From positions 248,001 through 312,000 of the forward strand of contig JANSYI010000004.1 of NCBI GenBank assembly GCA_024742475.1: a DNA stretch of 64,000 nucleotides, read 5' to 3'. Position 1 is the stretch's first letter. Each line of letters opens with the position of its first letter. The notes under the pieces were generated by a model that did not search any database, was not told the DNA's origin, and saw only the letters and a list, made by a program, of their open reading frames with translations. Source of the stretch: a bacterium. Lineage in GTDB: Bacteria > Myxococcota_A > Polyangia > Nannocystales > Nannocystaceae. Positions 38,562 through 46,819 of the stretch are shown one piece after another. A program made the position numbers and the translations under genes.

Positions 38562-39890
38562 TCATAGCCCGGGCAGCGGCCCGTCGGGCGAGCGCGATGC
38601 ACCGAGCCGGACCTCGACGCGGTGCGAGTGTGCAGGGTCTTCGGGATCGAGCTGTGGAATCTCGACCTCGACCCGCTCGGACCGGGGACCCAGCCGCACC
38701 CGCAGCGTCACGGATCCTGGCAACGCGGACACCATTCGCACCTTGCCCTTCATGTCGGTCTTGGTGCCCCGAAAGGGGCCCCCGTCGACGATCGCCCCCT
38801 GCGCGTATCGCCCGTCCTCGTCGAGCACGGTCACCTCGAGGTCGGGGCCGTGCGCGTCGACCGAGCCCGACAGCTCTACATCAGCGCCTGTTTCGGCCTC
38901 CGCGGTGGCGAGCTCCACCCCGTCCTGCAAGGCGCGCAGCGCATACCGCCCCGGCCCGAGCCCATCGATTTCGAAGTTGCCATCGGCGTCGACCTCGGCG
39001 CGGCGCTGCTCTCGCGGACGGTCCAGCGAGCGTGCCAGCACGTACGCCCGCGGGTAGGCGTGACCGTCGGCGCCGAGCAGCTGGCCGGTGAGCAGGTCCG
39101 CGGCGATCTGCAGCGTCACGCGAAGCGGCGCGTCGGGACTCGTGTCGACCTGGGCGTCGAAGGCCACTCGCCCCGAGGCGTGACCCGGAGCACTGGCGAT
39201 CGCCTCGAGCGCATCGACCATCGGGGGCAGCTCGGCGCACCCACCCGCCGCCTCTTCGCACGGACCGCACGGAGGGCGCGCGATCCAGGCCACGACGAAG
39301 CGGCCGTCGGCGTCGGTGGTGGTGCTGCGAGTGGCCAACGGCATCAGCGCCGTGGGGTCGCGTTCGTCGGCCGGACCCGACGGCGCGAAGATCACCCGAG
39401 CCGCCTCGACCGGCTCGCCAGAGGGGGTCACGACCTCGCCCCACAGCCGCGCGAGGCTCATGGTCCGCAGCACCGAGGCGGTGCCCGGCCGCAGCACCCA
39501 GGGCTCGGCGGGCGACTCGGCGGCGTGCGACAGGGTGGCGCAAACCTGCCCCCTACAGCCAGGGCCCTCGAACGCGCCGTCGTCGTCGAGGCGGACCGTG
39601 CCCAGCACGCTGACCCGGTCGGCCTTCAAGCATCGCAGCAGCAGCGCCCCACCCGTCACGGGTTGTCCGTCAGCGTCGATGACTTCGCCGCGCACGGTGA
39701 TCGACGCGTCGACGTCGACCTCGGCCGCGCGCACGCCTCCCCCACCCCGAGCGCCGGCGCGGGTGCCATCGGCCATCGGCTGTGCACCGGCACCGCTTCG
39801 CGCCGCGGGGTCACGCGGGCGCAGGCTCCACACCGCGAGCCCCACCAGCACGGCGGTGGCCAGGAGACCGAGCCACGTCCGCGTGTTCAC
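38562..39890 (-). CDS. Membrane-anchored protein with carboxypeptidase-regulatory-like domains
   Basis: GTG 39890 gives 442 residues. The N-terminus NTRTWLGLLATAVLVGLAVWSL is a membrane anchor. The rest contains several beta-sandwich repeats of the carboxypeptidase-regulatory/Cna-B style: VRGEVIDADGQPVTGG, LWGEVVTPSGEPVEAA, LTGQLLGADGHAYPRAYV with VDADGNFEIDGLGPGRYAL, and LEVTVLDEDGRYAQGA with SALPGSVTL. A Cys-rich loop (RPPCGPCEEAAGGCA) lies inside the second. Such domains mediate binding or stiffness at the surface. Its GTGA overlaps the mutase stop, and the double kinase follows after 10 bp, so it may be a signalling partner of the kinase. Confidence 0.75.
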   Translation of the reverse strand: MNTRTWLGLLATAVLVGLAVWSLRPRDPAARSGAGAQPMADGTRAGARGGGGVRAAEVDVDASITVRGEVIDADGQPVTGGALLLRCLKADRVSVLGTVRLDDDGAFEGPGCRGQVCATLSHAAESPAEPWVLRPGTASVLRTMSLARLWGEVVTPSGEPVEAARVIFAPSGPADERDPTALMPLATRSTTTDADGRFVVAWIARPPCGPCEEAAGGCAELPPMVDALEAIASAPGHASGRVAFDAQVDTSPDAPLRVTLQIAADLLTGQLLGADGHAYPRAYVLARSLDRPREQRRAEVDADGNFEIDGLGPGRYALRALQDGVELATAEAETGADVELSGSVDAHGPDLEVTVLDEDGRYAQGAIVDGGPFRGTKTDMKGKVRMVSALPGSVTLRVRLGPRSERVEVEIPQLDPEDPAHSHRVEVRLGASRSPDGPLPGL

Positions 39891-41686
39891 GCCCGGCCTT
39901 CGAGGATCGGCTTCATGATCGCCTCGGCCCGAGCGCGCGCGTCGCCGAGCACCGCCTCCACGATGGCGTCGATCTCGGCTTGCACAGCGGCCAGTCGCGC
40001 GGCGGGGGTGGGCTCGGTGCTGCGCGCGAGCGCGTAGAGCTTCGCCTTGGGCTCGGTTCCGCTGGGCCGGACCACGAGGCGACACGCCGCCGCGCCTTCG
40101 GCCTCGAGCTCGAACACGAGCACGTTGCCGGGCAGGTCTCGCGTGACGCTTCCGGTCTGCTGCCCGGGCTTGCGATCGACGAACGATGCCACGGCAAGGG
40201 ACCCGAAGCGGCTGGGAGGGTCGGCGCGCCAGGTCTCCACCAGCGTCGCGATGGCCTCCTTGCCGACGCCGCCGAGCGCATAGAGGTTGGCCGTCGTCTC
40301 CTTGTGGTAGCCCAGCCGCGCCCACACATCGCGCAGCTGATCGAACACGCTTCGCCCCTCCCGCTTGGCGATCGCCGCGGCCTCGCAGAGCATGACCGAC
40401 GCCACCGCGCCGTCCTTGTCGTGCACGTCGTCGCCGCGCAGATAGCCGTGGGCTTCTTCGGTGGCGAACTCGAGGTGCCGCTGCGGCTGCTCCTCCATCA
40501 TTCCCGCGTGGTGCTTGAAGCCCACGAGCAGATCGTCGACCGCCTCGACTCCGCGCTCACGCGCCAAGGCGCCGATGAGCGGAGAGGTGCACAGCGTCGT
40601 GAGGACCCAGCTCGCCGGTGTGGGCTCGACGTGCCGCATGACGTGGTCGAGCATGATGACGGCCAGACGATTGCCGTCGATGAACGTCCATTCGCCGCCG
40701 TCCTTGGCCAGCGCCCCCACGCGGTCGGCGTCGGGGTCGTTGGCGATGACGAGGTCTGCGTCCACCTCGTCGGCGAGCTTCCGCGCGAGGTCGAGCGCGG
40801 CGGGCGACTCGGGGTTGGCCGACTCGACGGTACCGAACACACCACCGTCGGGCCGCTGCGCTTCGACGACGTGCACCTCGACACCCATCGACGCGAGCAC
40901 GGGCACCACCGACGATTCCCCGACGCCGTGCAGAGGCGAGTACGCGACCCGCAGCGCGGCGTCCGAGAGATCTCCGCACGTCGCCTGGGCCCGCACCCAC
41001 CCGAGGTAGGGCTCGTCGACCTCCGCGATGGCGTCCCCTTCGAGCACCGTCACCGTCCCAGCCGGCGAACCGGTGGAGACCAGCGGCGCCTCCATCGCCG
41101 CAGTGATCGCCGCCATCAGCGCCGCGTCCCGTCGGCCCAGCACCTGCGCGCCGTCCGGACCGTAGATCTTGATGCCGTTGTCACCAGGAGGGTTGTGACT
41201 CGCAGAGATCACCACGCCCGCACCAAACCCACGCGCCCGCACGATGTGCGACAGCAGCGGCGTCGGTCGAGGCTCGTTGACCAGCAGCACGTTCACGCCG
41301 CACGCAGCGAGCTGATCGGAGACCGCCCGCGCGAAGGGTTCGGAGTCCTTGCGCGTATCGAACACGACGGCGGCCTCCATCGGGACGCCTTCTGCCTTCA
41401 TCGCGTTCGCCAGGCCCTGCGCCGTCTCGCGAAGCACCGCGACGTTCATGCGGTTCGTCCCCGGGCCGCACGCGCCTCGTCGCCCGCCCGTCCCGATCGG
41501 CAGCGGACCATCGAACGCGTCGAGCAGCTCGGCCCGCGCGGTGTCATCCCCGTCGACGGCGCGCCGTAGGGCGGCCACCAGGGCCTCGCGGTCGGCGGCG
41601 TAGCGCGCATCGGACAGCCATCGCCCGATCACGGCCCGAAGCGAGAGGTCCAGGCCGAGTCGGTCGAGCAGGTCGGGCGCGTCCAT
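39887..41686 (-). CDS. Phosphoglucomutase/phosphomannomutase (alpha-D-phosphohexomutase)
   Basis: This 599-residue enzyme is of the longer PGM2/PgcA type. The N-terminus has PIGTGGRRGACGPGTNRMN where the family has the FGTAGLRG motif. The phosphoserine loop is SASHNPPGDNGIK, the metal loop DPDADRVGA, the sugar loop EEAHGYLRGD and the phosphate site RPSGTEPK. All four are intact. It interconverts hexose 6- and 1-phosphates; glucose is likely but mannose is possible. Its TGA overlaps the next gene's GTG, making it the first gene of an operon ending with a double kinase. Compare the RPSGNAP variant in the fusion at the left edge. Confidence 0.92.
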   Translation of the reverse strand: MDAPDLLDRLGLDLSLRAVIGRWLSDARYAADREALVAALRRAVDGDDTARAELLDAFDGPLPIGTGGRRGACGPGTNRMNVAVLRETAQGLANAMKAEGVPMEAAVVFDTRKDSEPFARAVSDQLAACGVNVLLVNEPRPTPLLSHIVRARGFGAGVVISASHNPPGDNGIKIYGPDGAQVLGRRDAALMAAITAAMEAPLVSTGSPAGTVTVLEGDAIAEVDEPYLGWVRAQATCGDLSDAALRVAYSPLHGVGESSVVPVLASMGVEVHVVEAQRPDGGVFGTVESANPESPAALDLARKLADEVDADLVIANDPDADRVGALAKDGGEWTFIDGNRLAVIMLDHVMRHVEPTPASWVLTTLCTSPLIGALARERGVEAVDDLLVGFKHHAGMMEEQPQRHLEFATEEAHGYLRGDDVHDKDGAVASVMLCEAAAIAKREGRSVFDQLRDVWARLGYHKETTANLYALGGVGKEAIATLVETWRADPPSRFGSLAVASFVDRKPGQQTGSVTRDLPGNVLVFELEAEGAAACRLVVRPSGTEPKAKLYALARSTEPTPAARLAAVQAEIDAIVEAVLGDARARAEAIMKPILEGRA

Positions 41687-42102
41687 GGCGAGCGAGTCTA
41701 TCTGCGAGAGCGGCAGCGCGATATGGGCGTCGGGCCGGAGGCGTTGGGTGGAGGAGGGTTTTTTCCCCAGGACGAAATCTTCGCGGGCGCTGGGCCGTAG
41801 TCACGCAAGCGGCGCTCGACAGAGTCGGGCGACGTCGCTGGCGCGGTGGAGGACCGCCCCTTTCACCGAGCGCCCGTTCCGATTTTATGGAACACTATGA
41901 CTAGCCTGCTGTCTCACGCCTCGCCGACGTTCGAGCAGTCGGTGCGGTGCCGGGGACCGTTTGCCCCGAGCGACCCGAGGAGCCCCGAGCAGGGGTTCCC
42001 ATGGGACCCAACCGAGGATGGAACCGTGAATCGAATCGTGAACCCTTTGGATCGAACGCTGGTTCCATCCGTTCGCCCCACAACCCCCACCAGGAGTGCG
42101 TG
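41687..42102. other. 416-bp divergent intergenic region
   Basis: This is the largest gap in the window, between the mutase operon and the permease. It holds a TTTTTT tract near 41760, an AT-rich GATTTTATGG patch near 41880, a possible leader ORF from ATG 41897 whose TGA overlaps the permease ATG by 1 base, a GGTTCCCATGGGACC near-palindrome near 41995, and a perfect 10-bp inverted repeat at 42016/42061. It therefore looks regulatory rather than empty. Confidence 0.5.
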
Positions 42103-42103
42103 A
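41897..42103 (+). CDS. Possible 68-codon leader ORF upstream of permease
   Basis: ATG 41897 opens a frame that reads to TGA at 42101-42103, sharing one base with the permease ATG (TGATG). The peptide is Pro- and Ser-rich (MTSLLSHASPTFEQSV...), with no signal or domain, and I see no strong Shine-Dalgarno. The TGATG junction is the main support; translational coupling or chance are both possible. Confidence 0.2.
   Translation: MTSLLSHASPTFEQSVRCRGPFAPSDPRSPEQGFPWDPTEDGTVNRIVNPLDRTLVPSVRPTTPTRSA
42016..42070. promoter_or_regulatory. Perfect 10-bp inverted repeat before permease
   Basis: GGATGGAACC (42016-42025) and GGTTCCATCC (42061-42070) are exact reverse complements 35 bp apart, 33 bp before the permease start. 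The interval also holds the related GAACCGTGAATC/GAATCGTGAACC pair. It could fold in mRNA or bind a dimeric regulator. Confidence 0.4.
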
Positions 42104-44580
42104 TGCGCCTTTCCATGCAGCTGATGCAGCGACTGCGACCCTTCCTACGCCGAGATCTCCGCGCGCGCCTGACCAGCGCCGCCGTGGCGGTCTCGGTTCT
42201 CTTCGGCCTCTCGTGGCTCGGCGTCTCGGCGCTGGGGCGCATCGACTCTCAGGAAGCGCACCAGTTGCGGGTCGACCTGGGACTCGAAGCCCCGTTCGCC
42301 GTCTGCGGCGGAGCCTCGCAGCCCGAATGCAGCTACGACGACCGCGCGCAGGCCAAGGTCGACCGCGAGTTCGCCCACGCCCGCATGATGCGACGCGCGG
42401 TGCTCGGCGAGCTCGGCGACCGGGTCGACCTGGCGATCGACCGCCTCGAGGAGGCCACGGCGCTCGTCGAGGCCGCCAAGACCTCCGAGCGCACCGGGGT
42501 CATCCAGGGCGACACCGTCGCCCTCGAGGTTGCACTCCTTCAGTCCGTCGTCGACCTTCGGCCCGCTCAGATCGCCTCCGTCGAGGCTCGCCGCGCGCGG
42601 CTGCTGCACCCGCTGCGGGTCATCGAAGAGTGTGACACCCAAGAGTTCGATCGAGGTGGCTGGCTCGGCTGTACGTCAGCGAGCGACGCGTGGCGCCAAG
42701 GCGGCGCCGCCTCCGACATGCGCACGGCGCTGCTCAAGCAACTCGAGCTCGAGCGCGTGACGCTCACCGAGCTCGGCGATGACATCGAGGTCCTGCTGGA
42801 CCGGGACGCCCTGCCCGCGGAGGCCCCCGAGGACACCGACGCCAAACGCGTGAGCCGCTCCGAGCTCACCGCCTCGGTGCTCCCCAACAGCGGCGACATC
42901 GAGGACTACACCGAACGCCTCGAGCTCGCGGCGTGGCTCGCGGTGCGCCCGCCCGCCTCCGCGCTGCACGGCTGGGATCTCTTCGATGCCGAGGCCGACG
43001 CCGACCTGATGAGCAGCAGCGTGCACCATGCCGCCGCGGCCTCGGGCCTGCGCACGGTCGATGACCGCCTCGCGACCGCGGCCGTCGTGCACACCGAGGA
43101 GCTCCGCGAGCTGACCTTCCAGCCCGGCCACCCCATGTGGCAGGGCGCGTGGACGGATCCGGTTTGGGCCGCCGAGCCCATCACCAAGGCCTCCGAGCGC
43201 TACCGCTCGCCACTCTCGGGCGCGCAGCAGTGGCAGATCATCGGCACGGTGCTGTTCCTGCTCGCGGGCGTGATGCTCGTCGTGGTCGGCCCGGTCGTCA
43301 CGGCCACCACCACGGCGCGTGAGCGTGAAGCGGGCACCCTGCCCGTCCTGCGCATGACCGGCATGAGCGCCAGCGACCTCGCCGTCGCGATGACGGTCGG
43401 CCCCAACGTGTTCGCGCTCGTCGCAGGCGGAGGCCTGCTCGCGCTCGCGCTGCCCATGCTGCTGCTCACCGTCGGTCCCGCCGCGCTGCTGGTGCCCGTG
43501 GGAGCGCTGCTCGCCTTCTCGGCCGCGACGCATCTGACCGCAATCGGGCTCGGTGACGCGCTCGGCCAGCGGGTCAACGCGATGGTCGTCGGGGGTCTGT
43601 TGGCCCTGGGCCTGATGGGACCCGGTCTCGTCGGCGCCACGATGGTCGTGGGCGACATGGCCGCAACGGGCTTCCTGCTCGGGCCCCTGCCGCTCACCCT
43701 CGCCTCGGGCCTCGGCCTGTCGGGCATGCCCTTCGCCGCCGACGCGGCCACGGGCGGGTCGTCCGACCTCGGCCCCACCATCGCCGGCTACGCGGTGGTC
43801 ATCCAGGCGATGTTCGGCCTGCTGTGCCTGATGAGCTGGCGCCGCCGGGTCGAGCAGCCCTGGGCGCCGCTCTTCCGTCCCTTCGAGGGCGCCCTCTTGG
43901 CGCTCGCCTCGGTCGGCTGCAGCGCGCTGTCGGTCCTCGACCTCAGCGAGCGAGTGCACGTGCAGACCTACGACGACGTCAACCTCATCACGTTCGTCGC
44001 CGTCGGCTTCCTCGTGCCCGTGCTCGGCTGGCTGCTCGTCACCAGCCTCGTCCGTCCCGCCCGCGCGGCCTCGGTGGCCAGCGTCGTCGAAGCCCGCCGC
44101 GGCTTCCTCCGGTTCCAGCTGTTCATACTGCTCACCGCCGGAGCGCTCGCCGTCGCCTACCGCCTCGTCCTCGAGCGCACGGGCCTGGCCAGCGAACAGT
44201 CCGAGGTCATGTGGGCCACCCTCACGCACGGCCTGATGATCGGTCAGACCATTGTCGCGACGCTGCTGTGGACCAGCCGCCGCCGCCGCGGCCGCCATCG
44301 CTCGCTGATGATCGGGTTCTCGGTCGTCGTGCTGCAGCTCATCGCCGCGGTCGGCATCTACGGCCTCGAGGTCAACCACGTCGCGCTCACCCGCGCGCCC
44401 GCCAACCCGTTCCTCATCGGCATGGGTGCCAGCCCCTACCTCACCGCGTTCATGGTGCTGCTGTGGGCTGCAGGCCTGGGCCTCGTCCTCGCGGCGGTGA
44501 TGCGCGAGCGAGGCAACACCGAGGAACCCCAGCGGGGCACCTCGGAAGACGAAGACCAGGGCCAACGCTGGCTCCACTAG
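42103..44580 (+). CDS. ABC-2-type permease with large ectodomain
   Basis: ATG 42103 gives 825 residues and is preceded by AGGAG (42092-42096). The first helix (AAVAVSVLFGLSWLGVSALG) is followed by ~350 mainly helical extracytoplasmic residues. After this comes a bundle of about ten helices starting IIGTVLFLLAGVMLVVVGP. The cytoplasmic loop REREAGTLPVLRMTGMSASD after helix 2 is the typical coupling segment of ABC-2 permeases. No ATPase gene lies next to it, so it may use a partner elsewhere, perhaps like the one at 59338, whose permease has the same layout. A terminator follows. Substrate unknown; an export function is likely. Confidence 0.75.
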   Translation: MRLSMQLMQRLRPFLRRDLRARLTSAAVAVSVLFGLSWLGVSALGRIDSQEAHQLRVDLGLEAPFAVCGGASQPECSYDDRAQAKVDREFAHARMMRRAVLGELGDRVDLAIDRLEEATALVEAAKTSERTGVIQGDTVALEVALLQSVVDLRPAQIASVEARRARLLHPLRVIEECDTQEFDRGGWLGCTSASDAWRQGGAASDMRTALLKQLELERVTLTELGDDIEVLLDRDALPAEAPEDTDAKRVSRSELTASVLPNSGDIEDYTERLELAAWLAVRPPASALHGWDLFDAEADADLMSSSVHHAAAASGLRTVDDRLATAAVVHTEELRELTFQPGHPMWQGAWTDPVWAAEPITKASERYRSPLSGAQQWQIIGTVLFLLAGVMLVVVGPVVTATTTAREREAGTLPVLRMTGMSASDLAVAMTVGPNVFALVAGGGLLALALPMLLLTVGPAALLVPVGALLAFSAATHLTAIGLGDALGQRVNAMVVGGLLALGLMGPGLVGATMVVGDMAATGFLLGPLPLTLASGLGLSGMPFAADAATGGSSDLGPTIAGYAVVIQAMFGLLCLMSWRRRVEQPWAPLFRPFEGALLALASVGCSALSVLDLSERVHVQTYDDVNLITFVAVGFLVPVLGWLLVTSLVRPARAASVASVVEARRGFLRFQLFILLTAGALAVAYRLVLERTGLASEQSEVMWATLTHGLMIGQTIVATLLWTSRRRRGRHRSLMIGFSVVVLQLIAAVGIYGLEVNHVALTRAPANPFLIGMGASPYLTAFMVLLWAAGLGLVLAAVMRERGNTEEPQRGTSEDEDQGQRWLH

Positions 44581-44603
44581 CCTCGCGACGAGGGGCGTGA
44601 ACG

Positions 44604-44635
44604 AGCGCCGGCTCCCTCGGGAGCTGGCGCTTTTT
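44604..44635 (+). terminator. Intrinsic terminator after permease
   Basis: AGCGCCGGCTCC (44604-44615) pairs with GGAGCTGGCGCT (44620-44631), with one G-T wobble and a 4-nt loop, followed by a T tract. This is a textbook rho-independent terminator 23 bp after the permease stop. Confidence 0.88.
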
Positions 44636-44723
44636 CATGCAATCCTGGATACAACGAACGCAGCCGCCGGATTTCGGCTGACTCCATAGCCCACGCTCCC
44701 GGCAGGTATCCTACTCTCCGCGT

Positions 44724-44740
44724 TGCGACGAACGGTCGCA
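44724..44740 (+). promoter_or_regulatory. 5'-UTR hairpin before metzincin-like gene
   Basis: TGCGAC (44724-44729) and GTCGCA (44735-44740) form a small stem with loop GAACG, just upstream of the GGAGG Shine-Dalgarno (44746-44750) of the gene at 44758. It could influence translation or be incidental. Confidence 0.3.
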
Positions 44741-44757
44741 GCCTCGGAGGTTTTGTC

Positions 44758-46143
44758 ATGTCGCTGTCCGGATCCATCCTCTCATTGCCCACCTTGCTGA
44801 TGCTCGCGGCCACCCCGGCCACCGACCTCGGCGACCCGACCGACACGGCGCAAGGCGCTCTGCCGATGCAGCCGCGGGGCGCCATGGCTCCGTCCACGAC
44901 CCCCGCCGGCTCCGGAGACTTCGACGGCCCCAACCACACCATGGGGCTGGGCGACAAGATCCTCTTCGTCAACTTCGACGGCGCCGACATGAACCCCTGC
45001 AACTCGGGGCCGCAGAACAACTGCTCCGGTCTGTTCTTCGGGACCGTGCTGCCGTACACGGGCGACGCCGCCAAGCGAGCGTCGGTCATCCAGATCGTGC
45101 GCACGCGCGTGAACGACTTCGGCATCACCGTCACCGACACGCGCCCCGCCAGCGGCGACTACGACATGGAGATGGTCGGCGACTGGGCCGGCGTCGGCGA
45201 CCAAGGCTTCGCGGGCGTCGCTCCGGGGCCCGTCGACTGCTTCGACAACCGTGGCGGCGAGGTGTCCTTTACCCTCGAGGCCTCCACCTCCTCCGACGGT
45301 ATCGCCGAGATCATTTTGCAAGAGGTCGCCCACACGTGGGGACTCGAGCATATCGATGACCAAGGTGATCTCCTCTATCCGACGACGCAAGGGCAAAACA
45401 AGATCTTCAAGGACGAGTGCCTGCAGATCGTCGTGCTCAACGACAACGGCTCGACCTCCCCCACCGGAGCGTACTGCGGTTCACAACACGCACAGTTCTG
45501 CAGTGGTAACCAGCAGAACAGCTACCAGGAGATGCTCGCGCTCTTCGGGCCCGGAATCCCCGACACCACGGCACCGACGGTGCAGATCGTCTCGCCCGCC
45601 GACGGCGACTCCGTCGAAGGAGACGTCAACCTCGTCGTCTCCTTCGAGGACGATCAGTCCCCCATGATCGTCAACGCGACGATCACCATCGAGAGCGCCA
45701 GCCTGGAAGCCCCGGTCGAGAGCGACGGCGCCTACGCGGCTCCCTCGGAGCTCGAGTTCCCCATTCAGGGGCTCCCCGGCGGCGAGTACACCGTCACCAT
45801 CGACGCCACCGACGAAGACGACAACCCCACCAGCGACTCGGTCACCTTCACCGTGGTCGGCGACCCACCGAGCGACACCGCCGGCAGCGGCGGCGGGGAT
45901 GAGAGCGGCGGCGAGGAGACCTCCGGCGGCGGCACCGACGGCGGCGAAGACGACGGTGGCGGCGGCAACGACGACGACGGCGGCGGCAACGACGATGGCG
46001 GACCCGCAAGCGCAGGCGACACCGATGGCAGCGCCGGCGGCGACGGCGACGGAGGCGGCTGCTCGGTGGACACGCCCGGATCGAAGATGCGCTGGGCCGT
46101 GCTCGGCCTGATCGGCCTGCTCGCGTTCCGCCGCCGCGACTGA
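44758..46143 (+). CDS. Secreted metzincin-like protein (family A, zinc-site variant) with MYXO-CTERM-like tail
   Basis: ATG 44758 follows GGAGG at 7 bp and gives 461 residues with a short signal peptide (LPTLLMLAATPATDLG). A metalloprotease-like domain opens KILFVNFDGADMNPC. The zinc helix reads QEVAHTWGLEH (residues 188-198): Gln stands where metzincins have the first His, while Glu189, His192 and His198 remain. The expected Met-turn reads LLYP rather than xMxP. After an Ig-like domain (APTVQIVSPADGD...VTFTVV) comes a Gly/Asp-rich linker and a C-terminal tail with Cys, a hydrophobic stretch (WAVLGLIGLLAF) and RRRD, resembling the MYXO-CTERM sorting signal. Paralogues lie at 50094 and 51227. 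It is probably secreted or surface-anchored; activity is doubtful. Confidence 0.78.
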   Translation: MSLSGSILSLPTLLMLAATPATDLGDPTDTAQGALPMQPRGAMAPSTTPAGSGDFDGPNHTMGLGDKILFVNFDGADMNPCNSGPQNNCSGLFFGTVLPYTGDAAKRASVIQIVRTRVNDFGITVTDTRPASGDYDMEMVGDWAGVGDQGFAGVAPGPVDCFDNRGGEVSFTLEASTSSDGIAEIILQEVAHTWGLEHIDDQGDLLYPTTQGQNKIFKDECLQIVVLNDNGSTSPTGAYCGSQHAQFCSGNQQNSYQEMLALFGPGIPDTTAPTVQIVSPADGDSVEGDVNLVVSFEDDQSPMIVNATITIESASLEAPVESDGAYAAPSELEFPIQGLPGGEYTVTIDATDEDDNPTSDSVTFTVVGDPPSDTAGSGGGDESGGEETSGGGTDGGEDDGGGGNDDDGGGNDDGGPASAGDTDGSAGGDGDGGGCSVDTPGSKMRWAVLGLIGLLAFRRRD

Positions 46144-46146
46144 GCA

Positions 46147-46725
46147 ATGGCACTGACGGAGTTCGATCCGCACGCCGAGTACGACCCCACGGGGGTTCTC
46201 GACAGCCAGCCCGAGGACGACAGATCGAGGGCGTTGTTCTACGCGCCCATGTTGGCGGCCTATCGCGACGCCGGCATCGAACCGCCACCGCTGCCTCGGC
46301 CGACGTTCGCCATGGTTGCGCGGCGGCGCTTCAACGAGGATCTGCTGACGACCTGCCGAACGGTGTGGCCGAATCGGTCGTTGGCGGGGTCGCTCTTCGA
46401 GATCGGCTCCGGGCTCTACCCTCGCTTCGCCAGCACCATGATCGGGATGGCGATCTTCGCGGTGGCGGGTCGCGACTACGTCAAGATGGCGACGCTCGCA
46501 CCCCGTGCATACCGCCTCTCCAGCGACCGCGGACGCGTCGAGCTCATCGAGGCCGTCCCCGCCAGCGTTCACGCGCGCTTCGAGGACCTTTGGGACGTTC
46601 CGCCCTTCGCCGCCGGGGTCTGTAGCGGTGCCGTGCGCGCCGCGGGTGCGCACGCAGACTCGCTGATGCTCGATATTCAGCGCCCCGGCTCGTTCGAGCT
46701 GCGCTTCCGCTTCGGATCGCGCTGA
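46147..46725 (+). CDS. DUF2378/TIGR02265-like Myxococcales-restricted protein
   Basis: This 192-residue protein begins 3 bp after the metzincin-like gene. The central part (RRRFNEDLLTTCRTVWPNRS, AGSLFEIGSGLYPRFASTMIG, VAGRDYVKMATLAPRAYR) has the pattern I recall for the TIGR02265 family, found almost only in myxobacteria. It has no signal peptide or membrane helix and is probably cytoplasmic. The family has no established function. The close spacing suggests co-transcription with the secreted protein before it. Confidence 0.62.
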   Translation: MALTEFDPHAEYDPTGVLDSQPEDDRSRALFYAPMLAAYRDAGIEPPPLPRPTFAMVARRRFNEDLLTTCRTVWPNRSLAGSLFEIGSGLYPRFASTMIGMAIFAVAGRDYVKMATLAPRAYRLSSDRGRVELIEAVPASVHARFEDLWDVPPFAAGVCSGAVRAAGAHADSLMLDIQRPGSFELRFRFGSR

Positions 46726-46819
46726 CGGGCATCGCGTGCCGTTCGTTTTCGTCGCCGAACGGGCCGCCAGCCAACCGCGCAAGCGAGGCAGGGCCGCGCC
46801 CCGGTGGTAGTGTCTGCCT

